The translations under genes and the position numbers were made by a program. Of a stretch of DNA of 64,000 nucleotides, positions 7,689 through 15,496 are shown in pieces. The stretch spans positions 1-64,000 of the forward strand of contig NZ_JAVXZZ010000005.1 in the NCBI RefSeq assembly GCF_032337135.1, written 5' to 3'. The first letter of the stretch is position 1. Every line of letters begins with the position of its first letter. Origin of the DNA: Allorhodoferax sp032337135 (GTDB taxonomy: Bacteria > Pseudomonadota > Gammaproteobacteria > Burkholderiales > Burkholderiaceae_C). The notes below the pieces were generated by a model. The model worked only from the letters and a program-made list of their open reading frames with translations. It was not told the DNA's origin and made no database searches.

Positions 7689-7724
7689 CAGGCCCATCGG
7701 GCGAGAGCACGCCCTGGGCAGTGG
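7689..7724 (-). promoter_or_regulatory. Bipartite hairpin element before the 262-aa gene
   Basis: Minus strand CTGCCC-A-GGGCG, loop TGCTCT, CGCCC-GAT-GGGC. Inner GGGCG/CGCCC and outer GCCC/GGGC stems; 37 nt from the start codon. Confidence 0.7.
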
Positions 7725-7797
7725 TGGGGATTGACCGGCAATCGGTCAGGGGAGGGGGCGACGACACCGGGAGGTGCCATTGCCAAAGAAAAGGGGG

Positions 7798-7874
7798 TAT
7801 GAGTGACGCCGTACAGGCGCTGGCAGCAAGCCAAAAAGCAGAGCCATTGTAGCCCCGTGGCCATGCCACGACAA
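7798..7874 (-). promoter_or_regulatory. Promoter and 5-prime leader, copy L2
   Basis: Minus strand: -35 TTGTCG, 17 nt, -10 TACAAT (7846-7851), then GGCTCTGCTTT, hairpin TGGC-TTGCT-GCCA, hairpin GCGCC-TGTAC-GGCGT and CACTCATACC. The stems differ fully from L1 while the flanks are kept. Confidence 0.75.
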
Positions 7875-7894
7875 CGCCCGCGAGGACAGTCAGT

Positions 7895-9115
7895 TCAGTC
7901 GTGCAGGTCGATTTGCCGGGGCCATGCCAGTGCAGGCGTGTTGGAAGGCCAGACGAAGCGCTGGAACACGCCGAAGGGCACCACATCGGCCAGCAGCGCA
8001 GCCAACGCATCGGCATCGAGCTCCCCGTGCAGCGCCAAGCGTCGGTGCAGCGTCACAAAAACCGCCTCATTGGCACGCAGAAAGCCGATCGCCTCCTGCA
8101 GCAGCCACTGGCGGAACAGGGTCAGGACCCGCGCGTTGTGCTGTACCTCGGCCTCCCCGGCGGGCTTGTCGAACAGGTAAAACCCATGCTCGACCATCGG
8201 GTAGTGGACCAGGTACGCACGGGCCAACGGCTCGAATGCGTCCAGATCACCGCTGGAGATCGGGGCATGCAGACCTCGGCCCACCTGCTCGCCGGCCATG
8301 CCGCCTACCAACATCCCCAGTTGAATGACCGTGGAGGTCTGCGTCTGGTGGAAGAGGGTGAACTGTTCGGACAAAGACTCGAATGCGCTGACTGCGCCGC
8401 CGATGAGATCCTCTCCGCCGAAGGAGGCCTCTTCCATGTTCCAGGAAACCTCCTCCCTGATCCATGCGAACGTGTCCTCGGGCAACACATTGCCCAGTCC
8501 GAAGAACATGGCATGGCCGGCCTCATGCATGGCCAAAAACTGCTTTTGTTCGGCGCCCACGGTGCGCTTGTAGCGAGCCAATGCCTTGCGGGTCATGCCG
8601 AACCCGGTAAAGCGGTTCCAGGCCGCCTCCTGTATCGCCAAGAGCTGCTGCACAGACGGCCACACGATCCACGTGATCAGGCTCAGACTGCCAAGCATCC
8701 AGTACGCCAGCGCCCCAGGCATCTGCAGACTGACGCCGATGATGGCCGCGGCCACCGGAATGCGGATCAGCATCGACAGGTAGCCGGCGCGAAACCCCGC
8801 CGCCATCAGGGCGGCATTGAACGTGGCCAGCAGATTGGTCAGGGCCAGTATCGTGAATGCCAGCGCGGCACCAGCGATGACCGTGAAAACCGCCAACGCG
8901 CGGGCGTCCAGGGTCTGTGCATCGAAATCCGGCAATGGAGCCATGAACAGGCCCAGTACGCCAACTCCCACCAACACCGCACGCCAGGCACGCACCAGCG
9001 CGACGAACCGCGCGGGATGGGACACGACTTGGCTGCGAATGTCACGCAAGAACAGCGCAATGGCCTTGGGCCATCCAACATGACTCGCCAATTGCCGCAG
9101 GGAAGCCAGCTTCAC
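7895..9115 (-). CDS. Membrane-bound M41 (FtsH-type) peptidase domain protein without AAA
   Basis: A 406-residue protein with about four hydrophobic segments (about 43-60, 73-97, 118-132, 137-155), then a zinc-protease motif HEAGH at 197-201. The following region, with MLVGGMAGEQVGRGLH and SSGDLDAFEPLARAYLVHYPMV, parallels the FtsH peptidase domain, in which a Gly-Gly-x-Ala-Glu helix and an S-x-D-L-x-x-A segment give the third zinc ligand. No Walker A or SRH of an AAA module is present, so it cannot unfold substrates in the FtsH way. The GTG start overlaps the stop of the upstream gene (GTGA). It is the last gene of a minus-strand operon of envelope proteins and may process one of them; that role is inference. 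Confidence 0.75.
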   Translation of the reverse strand: MKLASLRQLASHVGWPKAIALFLRDIRSQVVSHPARFVALVRAWRAVLVGVGVLGLFMAPLPDFDAQTLDARALAVFTVIAGAALAFTILALTNLLATFNAALMAAGFRAGYLSMLIRIPVAAAIIGVSLQMPGALAYWMLGSLSLITWIVWPSVQQLLAIQEAAWNRFTGFGMTRKALARYKRTVGAEQKQFLAMHEAGHAMFFGLGNVLPEDTFAWIREEVSWNMEEASFGGEDLIGGAVSAFESLSEQFTLFHQTQTSTVIQLGMLVGGMAGEQVGRGLHAPISSGDLDAFEPLARAYLVHYPMVEHGFYLFDKPAGEAEVQHNARVLTLFRQWLLQEAIGFLRANEAVFVTLHRRLALHGELDADALAALLADVVPFGVFQRFVWPSNTPALAWPRQIDLHD

Positions 9116-9699
9116 GGCCAGATCTGGTTGTTCGAATCAATGTCCAGCTCGGTCGCGGGGCGGCATATCACGACCTCATCAGCGTCACCGCCGACATTGA
9201 CCACACCATCGAGCGCATGCTGCAGGCACCAGGCTCGCAATGCGGCCTTCATTTTTCCGTGATTCACATCGCAATAACGCAGCGTGAAGTCATTCATGCT
9301 TGCACCATCAAAATCCGCCATCTTCAAAGGACGCCGAACACGCAAGCACAGACGGTGCGCACTGCAATTGTTGGTTTGGGCCCATTCTTTGGCAATGATC
9401 GCATAGCGGGTTGCCTTGGCCTGGTTGCGCGTGCACCACAGTGCTTTTTCGTCGATGATGTCCGTGGCACTGGCGATGATGCCCTCATGCCAGATCAGCG
9501 TACCCGGTCCCAGGGTAACGATGACAGCGCCACTGACGGACCAGATGGCCAATAGCGCACTGGCCTGCTCCTGGGAGAGCGGGCTGGGAGTGACTGGCGC
9601 AGCCGGGGCCGTCATCGCAGGCGCACAGGACTGGACAGCGCTTGTCTTGGGCGCAAAAAGGCGCGACACGAAATCGGCCAAGGCACGAAAAACGGACAT
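9112..9699 (-). CDS. Hypothetical protein, 195 aa
   Basis: Starts at ATG 9699 (the frame is open further upstream to 9855). The N-terminus is followed by a Pro/Ala/Thr-rich linker (about residues 20-45) and a C-terminal domain with six or so Cys residues, including NNCSAHRLCLR and LRYCDVNHGK. No recognised family. It overlaps the M41-type peptidase gene by 4 nt, pointing to translational coupling and a possible substrate or partner role. Confidence 0.7.
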   Translation of the reverse strand: MSVFRALADFVSRLFAPKTSAVQSCAPAMTAPAAPVTPSPLSQEQASALLAIWSVSGAVIVTLGPGTLIWHEGIIASATDIIDEKALWCTRNQAKATRYAIIAKEWAQTNNCSAHRLCLRVRRPLKMADFDGASMNDFTLRYCDVNHGKMKAALRAWCLQHALDGVVNVGGDADEVVICRPATELDIDSNNQIWP

Positions 9700-9709
9700 G
9701 CGCGGTTTC

Positions 9710-9892
9710 CTAACGTAGTCGGGTTTGGAAGGCAGCCCAGCACTTGGCACAGCGCCACTTGCCAGCAGAGGTTTCAACACCCCCATTGACGGGTCTCGGT
9801 GCCTTGCAGGACCCGATGCAAAAGCGTTGGGCGACTGGGGCTGGCAGCGTCTCATCGGCTTGTCTGCCTTGGGGAACTTTGCGGGCGTTCAT
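9710..9892 (-). CDS. Small zinc-ribbon-like protein, 60 aa
   Basis: A 60-residue frame between two operon members, starting at the ATG at 9892. It carries two cysteine pairs, FCIGSC and CAKC, spaced as in small zinc ribbons. It is flanked by 10 to 16-nt gaps and on the same strand as its neighbours, so it is likely real. No function assigned. Confidence 0.55.
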   Translation of the reverse strand: MNARKVPQGRQADETLPAPVAQRFCIGSCKAPRPVNGGVETSAGKWRCAKCWAAFQTRLR

Positions 9893-9908
9893 GCAACAGA
9901 CGGACGGT

Positions 9909-10433
9909 TCAGCGGACGCTGGCGCGCACCTTCCCATTGGTGTTGTCGCCGATCAGGTCGACCCGTTGGCCGATCTGGAACTGCTCCTGCGTATCCTGTT
10001 CAACGACCGCAATCAAGCCGCTGTCCAGGCGCAACGTGATGCGCAGTCGCTGCTCGGGTCGGGTGAGGTGTTTTGCGGCCTGACTGCCCAGCGCAGCGCC
10101 AGCGGTACCAGCCAACGCCCGTGTGCTCCAGTCGCTGTCCTTGGTCAGCCATGCACCGGCAATGCCGCCAGCGAGACCACCGAGCAATTGCGCGGTGCCG
10201 CCCGATGGGTTTTCGGGAGAGAACACCTGCAGGTCCGTAATGACCCCGGGGCGCACCAAGGCGGACGATCCCACTTCCGCAGCAGCAGGAGAGGGATGGG
10301 CGCTGGTTGGGGCTGGCACGGTTGGCGATGGCACAGCCCCCTGGGGCTGCCCAGCACCCAATGCCATGGCGCAAGAGCATGCCACGGCCAGGCACGTCGG
10401 TATCGTCAGGCGTAGAAGTGAGCGCGCGATCAT
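9909..10433 (-). CDS. Secreted glycine-zipper (SlyB/PcP-like) protein
   Basis: A 174-residue protein with an N-terminal signal peptide (hydrophobic run ending near ALGA), a Pro/Ala/Thr-rich linker and a glycine-zipper hairpin (QLLGGLAGGIAGAWLTK and LAGTAGAALGSQAAK). The C-terminal domain, with ITLRLDSGLIAVVEQDT and QIGQRVDLIGD, matches the layout of SlyB/Pcp outer-membrane lipoproteins, although no lipobox Cys is obvious. It lies 10 nt downstream of the lipoprotein gene in a common operon. Confidence 0.75.
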   Translation of the reverse strand: MIARSLLRLTIPTCLAVACSCAMALGAGQPQGAVPSPTVPAPTSAHPSPAAAEVGSSALVRPGVITDLQVFSPENPSGGTAQLLGGLAGGIAGAWLTKDSDWSTRALAGTAGAALGSQAAKHLTRPEQRLRITLRLDSGLIAVVEQDTQEQFQIGQRVDLIGDNTNGKVRASVR

Positions 10434-10443
10434 GGCTGCCCCG

Positions 10444-11043
10444 TCAGAAGCGCAGGCGCATCTTGGCCTCGGCGCCCAACTTGTAGTCCCAGGTTGCAGT
10501 GCGTTTGCCAAAAAGCAACATGGACCGGCTGGGCTCCACGGTAGCGGACACTACCTTGGCGTTGTCGGGCAGGTGGATGCGTATGACGCCCTCGGGCTTG
10601 ATGCCAAGGCTCTTGTAAACAGGCTCTGCGTTGGTGCCGGTCTGCATCACCGCATCGGTGTTGCCCGAGAGGTCACGGAATACACCAAAGATCGGCATGT
10701 CAGCCAGCAACTGGTCCTTGCGCGCGGAACGCACCGCCTTGATCTGGAAGCGGCCATCCCCCAGGTACTTGGCTGACTGGAACTCGGGTCGCTTGCCAAG
10801 TGCCTCAGCGATCTGGCGCATGTTCGACTCCTGCTGCGCAGACAACCCCTGCTTGGTCGCCTGCATCTGCTGCAGCGCCTCGCTGATAAACACCTTGCCT
10901 TCAAACGTGAGATCCACGCTGCCGTCTTCGTGGAAATCGACATCGAGGGTGAACTTCTCGGGATAGAAGCAGCCACCCAAGGCGGTAACGAGGGCCAGCA
11001 TCGACAGCCAGCGCAAAGAATGGGTAAAGAATCGAAGGGACAT
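10444..11043 (-). CDS. Outer-membrane-type lipoprotein, 199 aa
   Basis: Signal peptide with a clear lipobox (TALGGC, Cys25) and then FYPEKFTLDVDFHEDGSVDL, a beta-rich start. No known family recognised. It is the first gene of a five-gene minus-strand operon (lipoprotein, glycine-zipper, zinc-ribbon, unknown, M41-type peptidase). Its upstream region overlaps a plus-strand promoter that seems to drive a small RNA. Confidence 0.8.
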   Translation of the reverse strand: MSLRFFTHSLRWLSMLALVTALGGCFYPEKFTLDVDFHEDGSVDLTFEGKVFISEALQQMQATKQGLSAQQESNMRQIAEALGKRPEFQSAKYLGDGRFQIKAVRSARKDQLLADMPIFGVFRDLSGNTDAVMQTGTNAEPVYKSLGIKPEGVIRIHLPDNAKVVSATVEPSRSMLLFGKRTATWDYKLGAEAKMRLRF

Positions 11044-11044
11044 C

Positions 11045-11074
11045 TTGCGAGCGACAGAAAAGGGTCTTTATAAT
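11045..11074 (+). promoter_or_regulatory. Sigma70 promoter of a candidate sRNA
   Basis: -35 TTGCGA (11045-11050), 18-nt spacer, -10 TATAAT (11069-11074), a perfect -10 box. No gene starts within the next 400 nt on this strand and a terminator follows at 11188. Confidence 0.7.
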
Positions 11075-11080
11075 GCAGTC

Positions 11081-11215
11081 CGGGGCGGGCCTGCTGTGGC
11101 CCGTTGTTCCGGTGAAGAGCAATCAACATTGGTTCAAGGCTGCCGGACCTTTACGGGTTCCTTTCGACCGCAGTCAACAGCACTTAGAAGCGCCGAAAGG
11201 CGCTTTTTTGTTTTT
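11081..11215 (+). ncRNA. Candidate Hfq-dependent-type sRNA, about 130 nt
   Basis: From the predicted start site after TATAAT to a Rho-independent terminator. The 5-prime part folds as a strong hairpin with a CGGGCC / GGCCCG core closed by CCGG / CCGG arms (about 11082-11113). The 3-prime end is AAGCGCC-GAAA-GGCGCTT followed by TTTTTGTTTTT, a GNRA loop and long U tail as in Hfq-bound sRNAs. The open frame across it (from 11045) has no ribosome site and no protein-like composition. An attenuated leader of the gene at 11491 is an alternative. Confidence 0.55.
11188..11215 (+). terminator. Rho-independent terminator
   Basis: 7-bp stem AAGCGCC / GGCGCTT with GAAA loop and a U-rich tail of about eleven nt interrupted by one G. 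Confidence 0.85.
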
Positions 11216-11282
11216 GCCTGCACCAAAAACGGGCGAGACGATGATAGGTTGACGAAACCCCCTGAATTGGTATTTTTGACAG

Positions 11283-11356
11283 GTGCAAAAGTGGCATCGG
11301 TGGCATAAAATGCTGCTTCTACAAACGCCGGCGGGCGACTGACGCTACTCAAACCC
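11283..11356 (+). promoter_or_regulatory. Promoter and divergent leader, copy L14
   Basis: -10 TAAAAT (11306-11311) with a weak GTGCAA -35 at 17 nt, then GCTGCTTCT, a GC-rich hairpin around CGCC/GGCG, and CTACTCAAACCC. The order matches the other leaders but the flanks are less exact. It precedes the gene at 11491; the remaining 130 nt hold a hairpin (CAGCC/GGCTG) and no other gene. Confidence 0.45.
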
Positions 11357-11490
11357 TTGCAACGAGGGAATCTACACAGCCCCACAAGGGAGGCTGTCTA
11401 GTTGATATTGAGTAGCGCTTTGACCACAAACTCCAATTTTCAACTGCCGTTGACGCCCGCGCCTGGTGGGCATTGGCTCCTCGGTAACGC

Positions 11491-12672
11491 ATGGTGTTCC
11501 CGATGATGACGGCGTTCACCGATACATCCCGGCCCATGGAAGGCCAGCAACCAACGTCCAGGTTGGAATGGCTGGCGCACGCGGCGTTGCACACCATGCA
11601 GCTGCTTCGCATCGGCCCGTTTGGCAACCAGCAACGCATGTGGCAGCAGGCCATGGAGTCATCGGGCCACCTGCTAAGCAGCCAGATCCCCCTGTATGAG
11701 GCGTTCGCCAAGTACGAGCGGGAAGGCAAGCACGAAGCCGGCTACGCATTGCGCAGCTGGCAGAACCAAGTCATCGAGCCTGCGCTGTCGATGGTGGCCG
11801 ACATTCTCAGCGATCTGCATGTCTTCAGTGACCACCCGTTGATCGTCCAGCGCGGGTTGTTCCAAAGCGGGTTGTTGCCAGGACAGGCGGCCAGCCGCAT
11901 TCTGGATTCGCGCGTGAGCGTAGCCGCGGCCGTGGCCAAGCTGCTCGAAGGCGAGTCCATCCAGACCTTGCGCTGCCCGCCGAAGTGGAGAGACGCAGGC
12001 TGGATCAAGCAATCTCCCGCCTACGTATCCTGGCAGATCGACGCCCTGCGAGGCCATCCGCAGCAGCCGGTGGTGTATCCGGTGAGCAACGCCCAGTGGA
12101 GCATCGACATCCGTCGCTGGAACGCGCCATTGCGTGTCACGCTCAACGCCCAGGTGTTCGATGCTGATGTACAGCAAAGGCTGTGGACCCTCAACCACGT
12201 CAAGGTGATCGGCACCATGCTGTGGCACCCGAAGATTCCGTCGATCAGCAATGCTTTGCTGCGCAACATCGCCAACACCGATCCGGCAGAGAAGGGCATC
12301 GCTGAACTCTCGCGCTACCTAAAGGAGCACGAAATCGAGGCGATCGCAGGGCCCATCGTTCTGATCGACGCCATCGAGAAATCGAACGACGTTGCCCACC
12401 CGGAGGTGGTGCACGCCATGCAATCGCTGGTCGATGCGCTCTTGAAGGTGCACCTGCCCGGCCAGAAGGTCGGAACGATTGTCTGGAATGCCCTGCCGGC
12501 ACCCTGGTTGTATCCCCCTGCGCGCGACGAGTTGGTTCCCGACGACTGGAATGCCTACGAGGCCGCCTGTGCCACGGTGTCACAAGCTCTCAGTCGCATC
12601 TCGGCAGGCCTGCGTGAGCAGCAGGGGCATGCCATGACCAGCATCAATCTTCAATGGGAGCGTCGGCGCTGA
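11491..12672 (+). CDS. Hypothetical protein, about 393 aa
   Basis: Start uncertain (ATG at 11491 or 11503); no good ribosome site. A mostly helical soluble protein with conserved-looking segments rich in Trp and Pro; no signal peptide or membrane part. The stop overlaps the ATG of the next gene in a TGATG, so both are coupled. No family recognised. Confidence 0.75.
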   Translation: MVFPMMTAFTDTSRPMEGQQPTSRLEWLAHAALHTMQLLRIGPFGNQQRMWQQAMESSGHLLSSQIPLYEAFAKYEREGKHEAGYALRSWQNQVIEPALSMVADILSDLHVFSDHPLIVQRGLFQSGLLPGQAASRILDSRVSVAAAVAKLLEGESIQTLRCPPKWRDAGWIKQSPAYVSWQIDALRGHPQQPVVYPVSNAQWSIDIRRWNAPLRVTLNAQVFDADVQQRLWTLNHVKVIGTMLWHPKIPSISNALLRNIANTDPAEKGIAELSRYLKEHEIEAIAGPIVLIDAIEKSNDVAHPEVVHAMQSLVDALLKVHLPGQKVGTIVWNALPAPWLYPPARDELVPDDWNAYEAACATVSQALSRISAGLREQQGHAMTSINLQWERRR

Positions 12673-13088
12673 TGGTCTCAGTAGCAAAAGCAGTTCGCAA
12701 GATCGTCCACCGGTTGGTCAACGCAAGGGAGCCGGTAGACAGTGAGATCCCGAGTGAGCTCATCGTGCCAAGTCGCGCCGAGCGCGAGCAGGACTTGGAG
12801 CAAACCCTGCAGGCGATAGCCCGCAACCAGTTCGGCCTGCCGGTCAAGGTTGCTGTCTTCAAGCGCGTCAAGAGCAATCGGGGGCAGGTGCTCGCCCTGG
12901 TTCGCATGCAAGCTCCCGACCTGCCAGCCCCACAGGACCCACAACAGTTCGTGCAACAACTCGTCTTGGCGTTCAACACGCGGGCCAAGTACAGCTTCCA
13001 AAAGCACATTGACTATGCCATCTGGAGTGACCTGGAGAGCAACCCCACACAGGTACACAGCCAGTGGGACGTTGTGCACCGCACGTAG
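12672..13088 (+). CDS. Hypothetical protein, 138 aa
   Basis: Starts at an ATG within the TGATG overlap with the preceding gene. Basic N-terminus (KAVRKIVHRLVN) then an alpha/beta pattern. No recognised motif. Coupling implies that it works with the 393-residue protein. Confidence 0.75.
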   Translation: MVSVAKAVRKIVHRLVNAREPVDSEIPSELIVPSRAEREQDLEQTLQAIARNQFGLPVKVAVFKRVKSNRGQVLALVRMQAPDLPAPQDPQQFVQQLVLAFNTRAKYSFQKHIDYAIWSDLESNPTQVHSQWDVVHRT

Positions 13089-13111
13089 CGCATCAAAAAA
13101 TCAGAATTGGA

Positions 13112-13178
13112 TGCGAAAGTTCAATTCAAAGTGCGAAAGTTCAATTCAGAAATGCGAAAAGTCGCACATGAATTGAAC
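13112..13178. repeat. Iteron-like direct repeats with an inverted copy
   Basis: Two exact 17-bp copies of TGCGAAAGTTCAATTCA (13112-13128, 13132-13148), 20 bp from start to start, then a shortened TGCGAAAAG (13153) and the inverse TGAATTGAAC (13169-13178). They lie between two genes and upstream of a weak -10 (TATGCT near 13222). The layout fits binding sites for a regulator or a plasmid-type initiator; with only two full copies a replication origin is not supported. Confidence 0.75.
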
Positions 13179-13261
13179 GATTCCGGAACTGGCGAGTCAA
13201 CCCAATCCGCAGCCCGCTCCGTTATGCTTTGGCAAACAATCAAACGCATGGCAGGGTGGAC

Positions 13262-15481
13262 GTGAAACAAACCGAGGGTGCAGCAGCAGGACCAGACAAG
13301 GCCGCTGATTGGGTCGATCGTAGCCATCGGCTCATGGCCTGGGCGGTGACAGCCGCTGAGCGGCGCGCAACCTACATCGGCAGTTTGCGCACCGACCAGA
13401 CCGGACTGGCCTGTCAGTGTGTCTGCCCGGCGTGTGGTGGCCAGCTGCAGGCCGTCAACGCCGGCAAGAGCCTGCAGGATCTGCCAGCGGGCAAGTCGCT
13501 TCGACCGCACTTTCGGCACCACACCGGCCAGCAACAGGACTCATGCCTGGTTAGAACTTCCCAGCTCGTGGCGCTGCAGTTGCTCGTGCAGGAAAAGGTC
13601 ATCCATCTCCCAGCGCAGACCAGTCGCTGGACAGTGGGGGGCGCCAGCGGGCAGATGTACACCGGCACGGCCACCAGTGCGGGGTTTGCGGCGCGTATCG
13701 TAGAGCGCCAATGGGTAGACGAGCATGAGGCCAAAATCACGCTGGACAATGGCCGGGTGGTCTGGTTGCGGCTGTTCGGCACTACGGGAGTGGGCGTGCC
13801 AGACAGCGGCGACGGTGTCGTGACCGTCCAGGTTGACGATCCGGAAGTGGCCACGTGGCCGATTGAGAAGATCCTGCAGTACGCCCAGCTCACCGGCGCG
13901 TGGATGTGTTGGGAAAAGCATTGGCAGGATTCGGAGCTTGAAGAGCAGGCCCGGATGGCGGCCGAAAAGGAGGCGCAACACTGGTGTGACCAGATCCCTC
14001 CAGACTTGGATCTACCGGAAGGGCTGACGCACGCTCAACGCTCGGAAAGTGTCTTGCATTGGCTCATCAAGGGTATCTTGGAGAAGGCCCAATACTTGGC
14101 TACGCCAGACTTCCATGACACCGTGACACGCTACATGCCTGACCAGGACAGGGAGACGCGCGGGGTCTACCTTGAAGAAAAGGTGTATCGCATCAGCAAT
14201 GCGCGACTGGAACACCGCCTGCAGGGAGTGATACCCGATGTGATCTGTACTGCGTCGCATGGACAGGAGTCCATGGAACTGATGATCGAGGTGGCGGTTA
14301 CCCACAAGGTCGATCACGCCAAGTCCGCGCGCATCCGCAGTCTGGGGCTGGCCTGCATGGAGATCGACACTCAGCGCTTGGGCAAAAGCGGACGAACCAC
14401 TGTGGATGAACTCCGTGCCATGGTGCTCAACCACACCAAGAACAAGACTTGGATTTTTCATCCGGAGATTGAGAATCGCCGCCGTTCGGCGGAACAGTAT
14501 CTCGCGGAGATGTACGCCGAGCAGGCAAGGGATCTGGCCGAGGAACAGGCGCGCACGGAATGGCTTCGGACCCTCAATGATGAGGACTTGCTGCAGGAAT
14601 ACCTGCAGCTTTTGCGCCAAATATGGGCTGGTCATACCCCACGCGACAGTCAAGGCAGGATGTGCCTGCCTACCGATCTCGTGAACCAACTGGAGGAGCG
14701 CAAGTTTCGGGGAATGGACGCCACCGCCATCACCGTAAAGCGGGGTCTGCTCTGGATGCTGGATGCCATCGTCAACCAGACTGCGCAGGACAGTCCCGTG
14801 GCGCTTTTGGAAGAGGCAATGACCGCATCGGGACCGATTCGTCTGGAGTCCTACGTGACCATCATCGGGGCAGCGATCAACATGTACGCGCCTCCAGTGA
14901 CCACAGATGAAAGAGAGCGGATGCAGAAACTGCGCGGCATCATCAAGCAATCCGTGGCCCTTGGGGAGGCGACCTACACACGAACCACCCAGTATGACAG
15001 GGCGATGTACACGCTTTTCCCGCTCCTGCAGGAGCCGCTGCAGACCAACAAAGGTACGCAGGAAGTTGCTTCGCGCGTGCGTTTGCAACGACACATGCAG
15101 CAGCGCGAGCAGGAACAAAAGCAAAGGGAACTGCAAGAGCGAGAACAAGCCACTAGGGAGCGGGAAGAAGAGTTGCGAACCCGCTTCGATGAAATCTCCC
15201 TCTACTACGGGTGGATGCCCCGAGAAGGCTGGCCGCACGATCTGGCAACCACGGAAAAGCACGTGGGGCAAAGTACCAGCCGAAATGACATTGTGCGTAC
15301 GCTTCCTTGGACAAAGGTGTTGGAGTCCGCATGGCAGGCCAGAGAGGCCGGGCACACCCTCACGCAATGGCTGCAAGCACAGAGTCCAAAGAGCGTCTAT
15401 GACATAGATATTCGACTGCGCTTGCTGCAATCAGCCTGGATGCTGCACAAGAAAAAACCGCAGAGGGTTGTCAGCCGGTAG
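13262..15481 (+). CDS. CoiA-like protein with zinc motif and PD-(D/E)XK nuclease domain
   Basis: About 739 residues from a GTG at 13262 that has AGGG 5 nt upstream. Near the N-terminus are a Cys cluster CQCVCPACGG and KSLRPHFRHHTG, as in the zinc part of CoiA-like proteins. The middle (about 320-370) has IPDVICTASHGQESMELMIE followed by VAVTHKVDHAKSARI, a PD...ExE pattern of the restriction-endonuclease fold. A long charged coiled coil (about 610-650, Gln/Arg/Glu-rich) follows. CoiA supports DNA uptake in Gram-positive competence, but CoiA-like proteins on mobile elements have unknown jobs, probably DNA cleavage. The gene follows the 17-bp repeats and converges on the DUF4268 gene. Confidence 0.7.
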   Translation: MKQTEGAAAGPDKAADWVDRSHRLMAWAVTAAERRATYIGSLRTDQTGLACQCVCPACGGQLQAVNAGKSLQDLPAGKSLRPHFRHHTGQQQDSCLVRTSQLVALQLLVQEKVIHLPAQTSRWTVGGASGQMYTGTATSAGFAARIVERQWVDEHEAKITLDNGRVVWLRLFGTTGVGVPDSGDGVVTVQVDDPEVATWPIEKILQYAQLTGAWMCWEKHWQDSELEEQARMAAEKEAQHWCDQIPPDLDLPEGLTHAQRSESVLHWLIKGILEKAQYLATPDFHDTVTRYMPDQDRETRGVYLEEKVYRISNARLEHRLQGVIPDVICTASHGQESMELMIEVAVTHKVDHAKSARIRSLGLACMEIDTQRLGKSGRTTVDELRAMVLNHTKNKTWIFHPEIENRRRSAEQYLAEMYAEQARDLAEEQARTEWLRTLNDEDLLQEYLQLLRQIWAGHTPRDSQGRMCLPTDLVNQLEERKFRGMDATAITVKRGLLWMLDAIVNQTAQDSPVALLEEAMTASGPIRLESYVTIIGAAINMYAPPVTTDERERMQKLRGIIKQSVALGEATYTRTTQYDRAMYTLFPLLQEPLQTNKGTQEVASRVRLQRHMQQREQEQKQRELQEREQATREREEELRTRFDEISLYYGWMPREGWPHDLATTEKHVGQSTSRNDIVRTLPWTKVLESAWQAREAGHTLTQWLQAQSPKSVYDIDIRLRLLQSAWMLHKKKPQRVVSR

Positions 15482-15496
15482 GTGCTGGATTCGGAG

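Noticed and set aside
11045..11308. 87-codon frame over the sRNA region
   Set aside because: It starts in the -35 box and crosses a Rho-independent terminator.
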